From an uncultured Oxalobacter sp. (GTDB lineage Bacteria; Pseudomonadota; Gammaproteobacteria; Burkholderiales; Burkholderiaceae_D), in NCBI GenBank assembly GCA_934401755.1, contig CAKRSU010000019.1, positions 1 through 38,600 of the forward strand: a stretch of DNA of 38,600 nucleotides, in the 5' to 3' direction. The notes under the pieces were generated by a model that saw only the letters and a list, made by a program, of their open reading frames with translations, did no database searches and was not told the origin of the DNA. Position numbers and translations under genes: made by a program. Positions 37,258-38,600 of the stretch are shown here, in pieces. How positions within the stretch are numbered: the stretch's first letter is position 1; the number at the start of each line of letters is the position of its first letter.

Positions 37258-37422
37258 TGTACTAAAATATCCTTAGTATACTAGCATAACCGAGAATTGT
37301 ATTTAACTCTTAAAATAAAATATTCCATGAAGCCTTAAATGGGATAATTTTGTCTCAAATCAGCAATAATACAGAAATCTTATTCTATAATGCTACTAAA
37401 ATTGATAGCACTTTTGAGATAA

Positions 37423-38352
37423 ATGAAACAACCTTCTCTTCCCTGCGTTAATGGTGTCAGTCCTAGTCGGATTGTTATGTCTGCAGGACACTGGTTATCC
37501 TGCATCGATTTTTTAACCGAAAAAATTACCGCAGTTTCTCGATCAGAATGGGAGAAGCGCATTCAAAATCAAGAAGTATTTAACGAAAGTGGGCTTCCAA
37601 TCACATTAAATACTCCTTATCAAATTGGAAAAAAGCTCTATTATTATCGCCATCTTAATCACGAATGGCATATTCCTTTTGAAGAAACGATTTGTTATCA
37701 AGATAATCATCTAGTCATCGCTGATAAACCTCACTTTTTACCGGTTACTCCATCAGGACGTTATATTCAAGAAACACTACTAGTTCGTCTAAGGCGAAAA
37801 TTGGGTATTGATTCCCTCTCCCCTATTCATCGGATTGATCGAGAAACAGCAGGTTTAGTAATATTTTCAGTTCAGCCAGAAGAGCGAAATGCCTATCAGA
37901 AACTTTTTCGAACAAAAGCTGTCAAAAAGATCTATGAAGCAATTGCACCATATCATGAAAATCTAATAACTCCTACCATCTGTACACACCACATATTTCA
38001 ACGAAAAGATAATTTTATGCAAATGGCAATTGGTACTGGTATCCCTAATACAGAAACCCTTATCAAAATACTTCATCATAATGAGAAATATGCCTATTAC
38101 CAACTTGAACCTTACACCGGACGCAAACACCAATTACGAGTACAAATGATGGCATTAGGTATCCCTATTCTTAACGATCGGATCTACCCAGAACACTTGC
38201 CAGAAGCAACAACAAAACAAATGCTAATAGAAGAATACAATCATCCATTACAATTACTTGCCAAAACAGTTGCATTCACCGATCCAATAACAGGAAAATA
38301 TCGACTATTTAATAGCAATCGCACTTTATCTAAAAAAACTTTTGCCCAATAA
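37423..38352 (+). CDS. RluA-family pseudouridine synthase
   Basis: 309-aa pseudouridine synthase modifying rRNA or tRNA. The catalytic Asp is in HRIDRETAGLVIF (~residue 140), and the family motifs YYQLEPYTGRKHQLRVQM (~225) and LLAKTVAFTDPITGKYR are present; the N-terminus lacks a clear S4 domain. TATAAT at 37386-37391 may be its -10 box. The expected family end is near FNSNRTL; the last seven residues (SKKTFAQ) run into what looks like the start of a porin gene, so the C-terminus may be a fusion by deletion. Confidence 0.85.
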   Translation: MKQPSLPCVNGVSPSRIVMSAGHWLSCIDFLTEKITAVSRSEWEKRIQNQEVFNESGLPITLNTPYQIGKKLYYYRHLNHEWHIPFEETICYQDNHLVIADKPHFLPVTPSGRYIQETLLVRLRRKLGIDSLSPIHRIDRETAGLVIFSVQPEERNAYQKLFRTKAVKKIYEAIAPYHENLITPTICTHHIFQRKDNFMQMAIGTGIPNTETLIKILHHNEKYAYYQLEPYTGRKHQLRVQMMALGIPILNDRIYPEHLPEATTKQMLIEEYNHPLQLLAKTVAFTDPITGKYRLFNSNRTLSKKTFAQ

Positions 38353-38496
38353 CGCTCTTTCTGGGCGCTGCTGCTGGCACCGCTTATGCACAGTCCAATG
38401 TCACTATCTACGGTGTCGTGGATACTGGCTATATTAAGAAGACCGGTGAAGATGTCGGTATGGGGGAAAATGTTAATTCCCGTATCGGCTTTAAGG
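38346..38496 (+). pseudogene. Porin gene fragment (Gram-negative porin, Burkholderiales type)
   Basis: In the frame through 38355, the sequence reads LFLGAAAGTAYAQSNVTIYG and then VVDTGYIKK...NSRIGFKG. This is the signal-peptide end and first strands of a general trimeric porin (OmpC/PorA-like of betaproteobacteria). The start codon is missing: the frame is closed by TAA just upstream inside the rluA 3' end. The other side stops at 38496 where an insertion-sequence end begins. Codon use is strongly biased, as in ompA, so it derives from a highly expressed gene. Disrupted on both sides within the window. Confidence 0.75.
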
Positions 38497-38600
38497 GGCT
38501 CTCCCTCAAAAAGAGGGGAAATGCAAAAAAATAGGCACAACATCAAAAACATGTTATGCCTAAGGGAAATCCATTCCAAGCCAAGAAAAGGAACATTCCC
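38497..38600. mobile_element. Left end of an insertion sequence (ISL3-like), continuing past the window
   Basis: 38497-38522 (GGCTCTCCCTCAAAAAG...) matches the end of the decayed ISL3-type element at 32024-32049 at 24 of 26 positions. It interrupts the porin frame exactly at its outer base. Inside is a strong hairpin, AGGCACAACAT/ATGTTATGCCT (38533-38561, one mismatch), of the sort that blocks read-through into transposase genes. The transposase itself is not in the window. Confidence 0.65.

Noticed and set aside
38241..38579. 112-codon minus-strand frame at the right edge
   Set aside because: Covers the rluA end, the porin fragment and the IS end in antisense; explained by those features.

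Overview
The window is a low-GC (by eye about 38-39 %) chromosomal segment of a Gram-negative betaproteobacterium, most likely a small-genome member of the Alcaligenaceae/Burkholderiales (Basilea- or Pelistega-like; inferred from gene order and protein character, not from a search). Supporting signs are the gyrA-serC-pheA-hisC-tyrA-aroA order, an OmpA/ubiG/gph group beside gyrA, a metK / lpxL-dapF divergent pair, and an OmpA of the short Burkholderiales type without a beta-barrel domain.

Layout. 1-330 is T/pyrimidine-rich with no gene. 331-1971 (-) is an inner-membrane phosphoethanolamine transferase. 2117-10434 (-) is one compact operon for DNA gyrase A, serine biosynthesis and aromatic amino-acid/histidine-branch enzymes, closed by a terminator at 2001-2035. 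10893-13064 (+) holds ompA, ubiG and a gph/mupP-type phosphatase. metK (-) then diverges from lpxL-dapF-ppk2 (+), with a hairpin-rich metK leader. 17646-19872 (+) is ahpC-ahpF, separated by a strong hairpin. 20007-21284 (-) is a DUF4143 ATPase preceded by three 14-bp direct repeats at an exact 23-bp period. A sirtuin (+), a DUF4139 protein (-) and uppP (-) follow. 25153-29736 (+) is a complete macA-macB-NodT-type tripartite exporter, followed by a Pcm-like methyltransferase and a TolC-type outer-membrane channel, so two outer-membrane factors lie within 4 kb.

From the tRNA-His gene (31837-31913) onward the window is accessory. A decayed ISL3-type transposase tail (32024-32223) is followed by two unknown membrane-protein genes (+). 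Facing them is a five-gene cluster on the minus strand (33596-37198) that I identify as a His-Xaa-Ser (Hxs) peptide-maturation system: HxsA precursor with six tandem H-x-S triplets, HxsD, an extra 81-residue HxsD-like protein, and two radical-SAM maturases (HxsB with a SPASM-like C-terminal cysteine set, HxsC). A good sigma-70 promoter and a 10-bp palindrome sit in front of hxsA. To the right is an RluA-type pseudouridine synthase whose last residues run into a porin gene lacking its start; that porin fragment is in turn cut at 38496 by an insertion-sequence end matching the one at 32024 at 24 of 26 positions. The Hxs cluster therefore lies between two related IS ends and next to a tRNA gene.

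The strongest candidate for a little-described system is the Hxs cluster, particularly its second HxsD-like subunit. The product and function of Hxs systems are not known to me; the family assignment rests on motifs, gene order and the H-x-S repeat.
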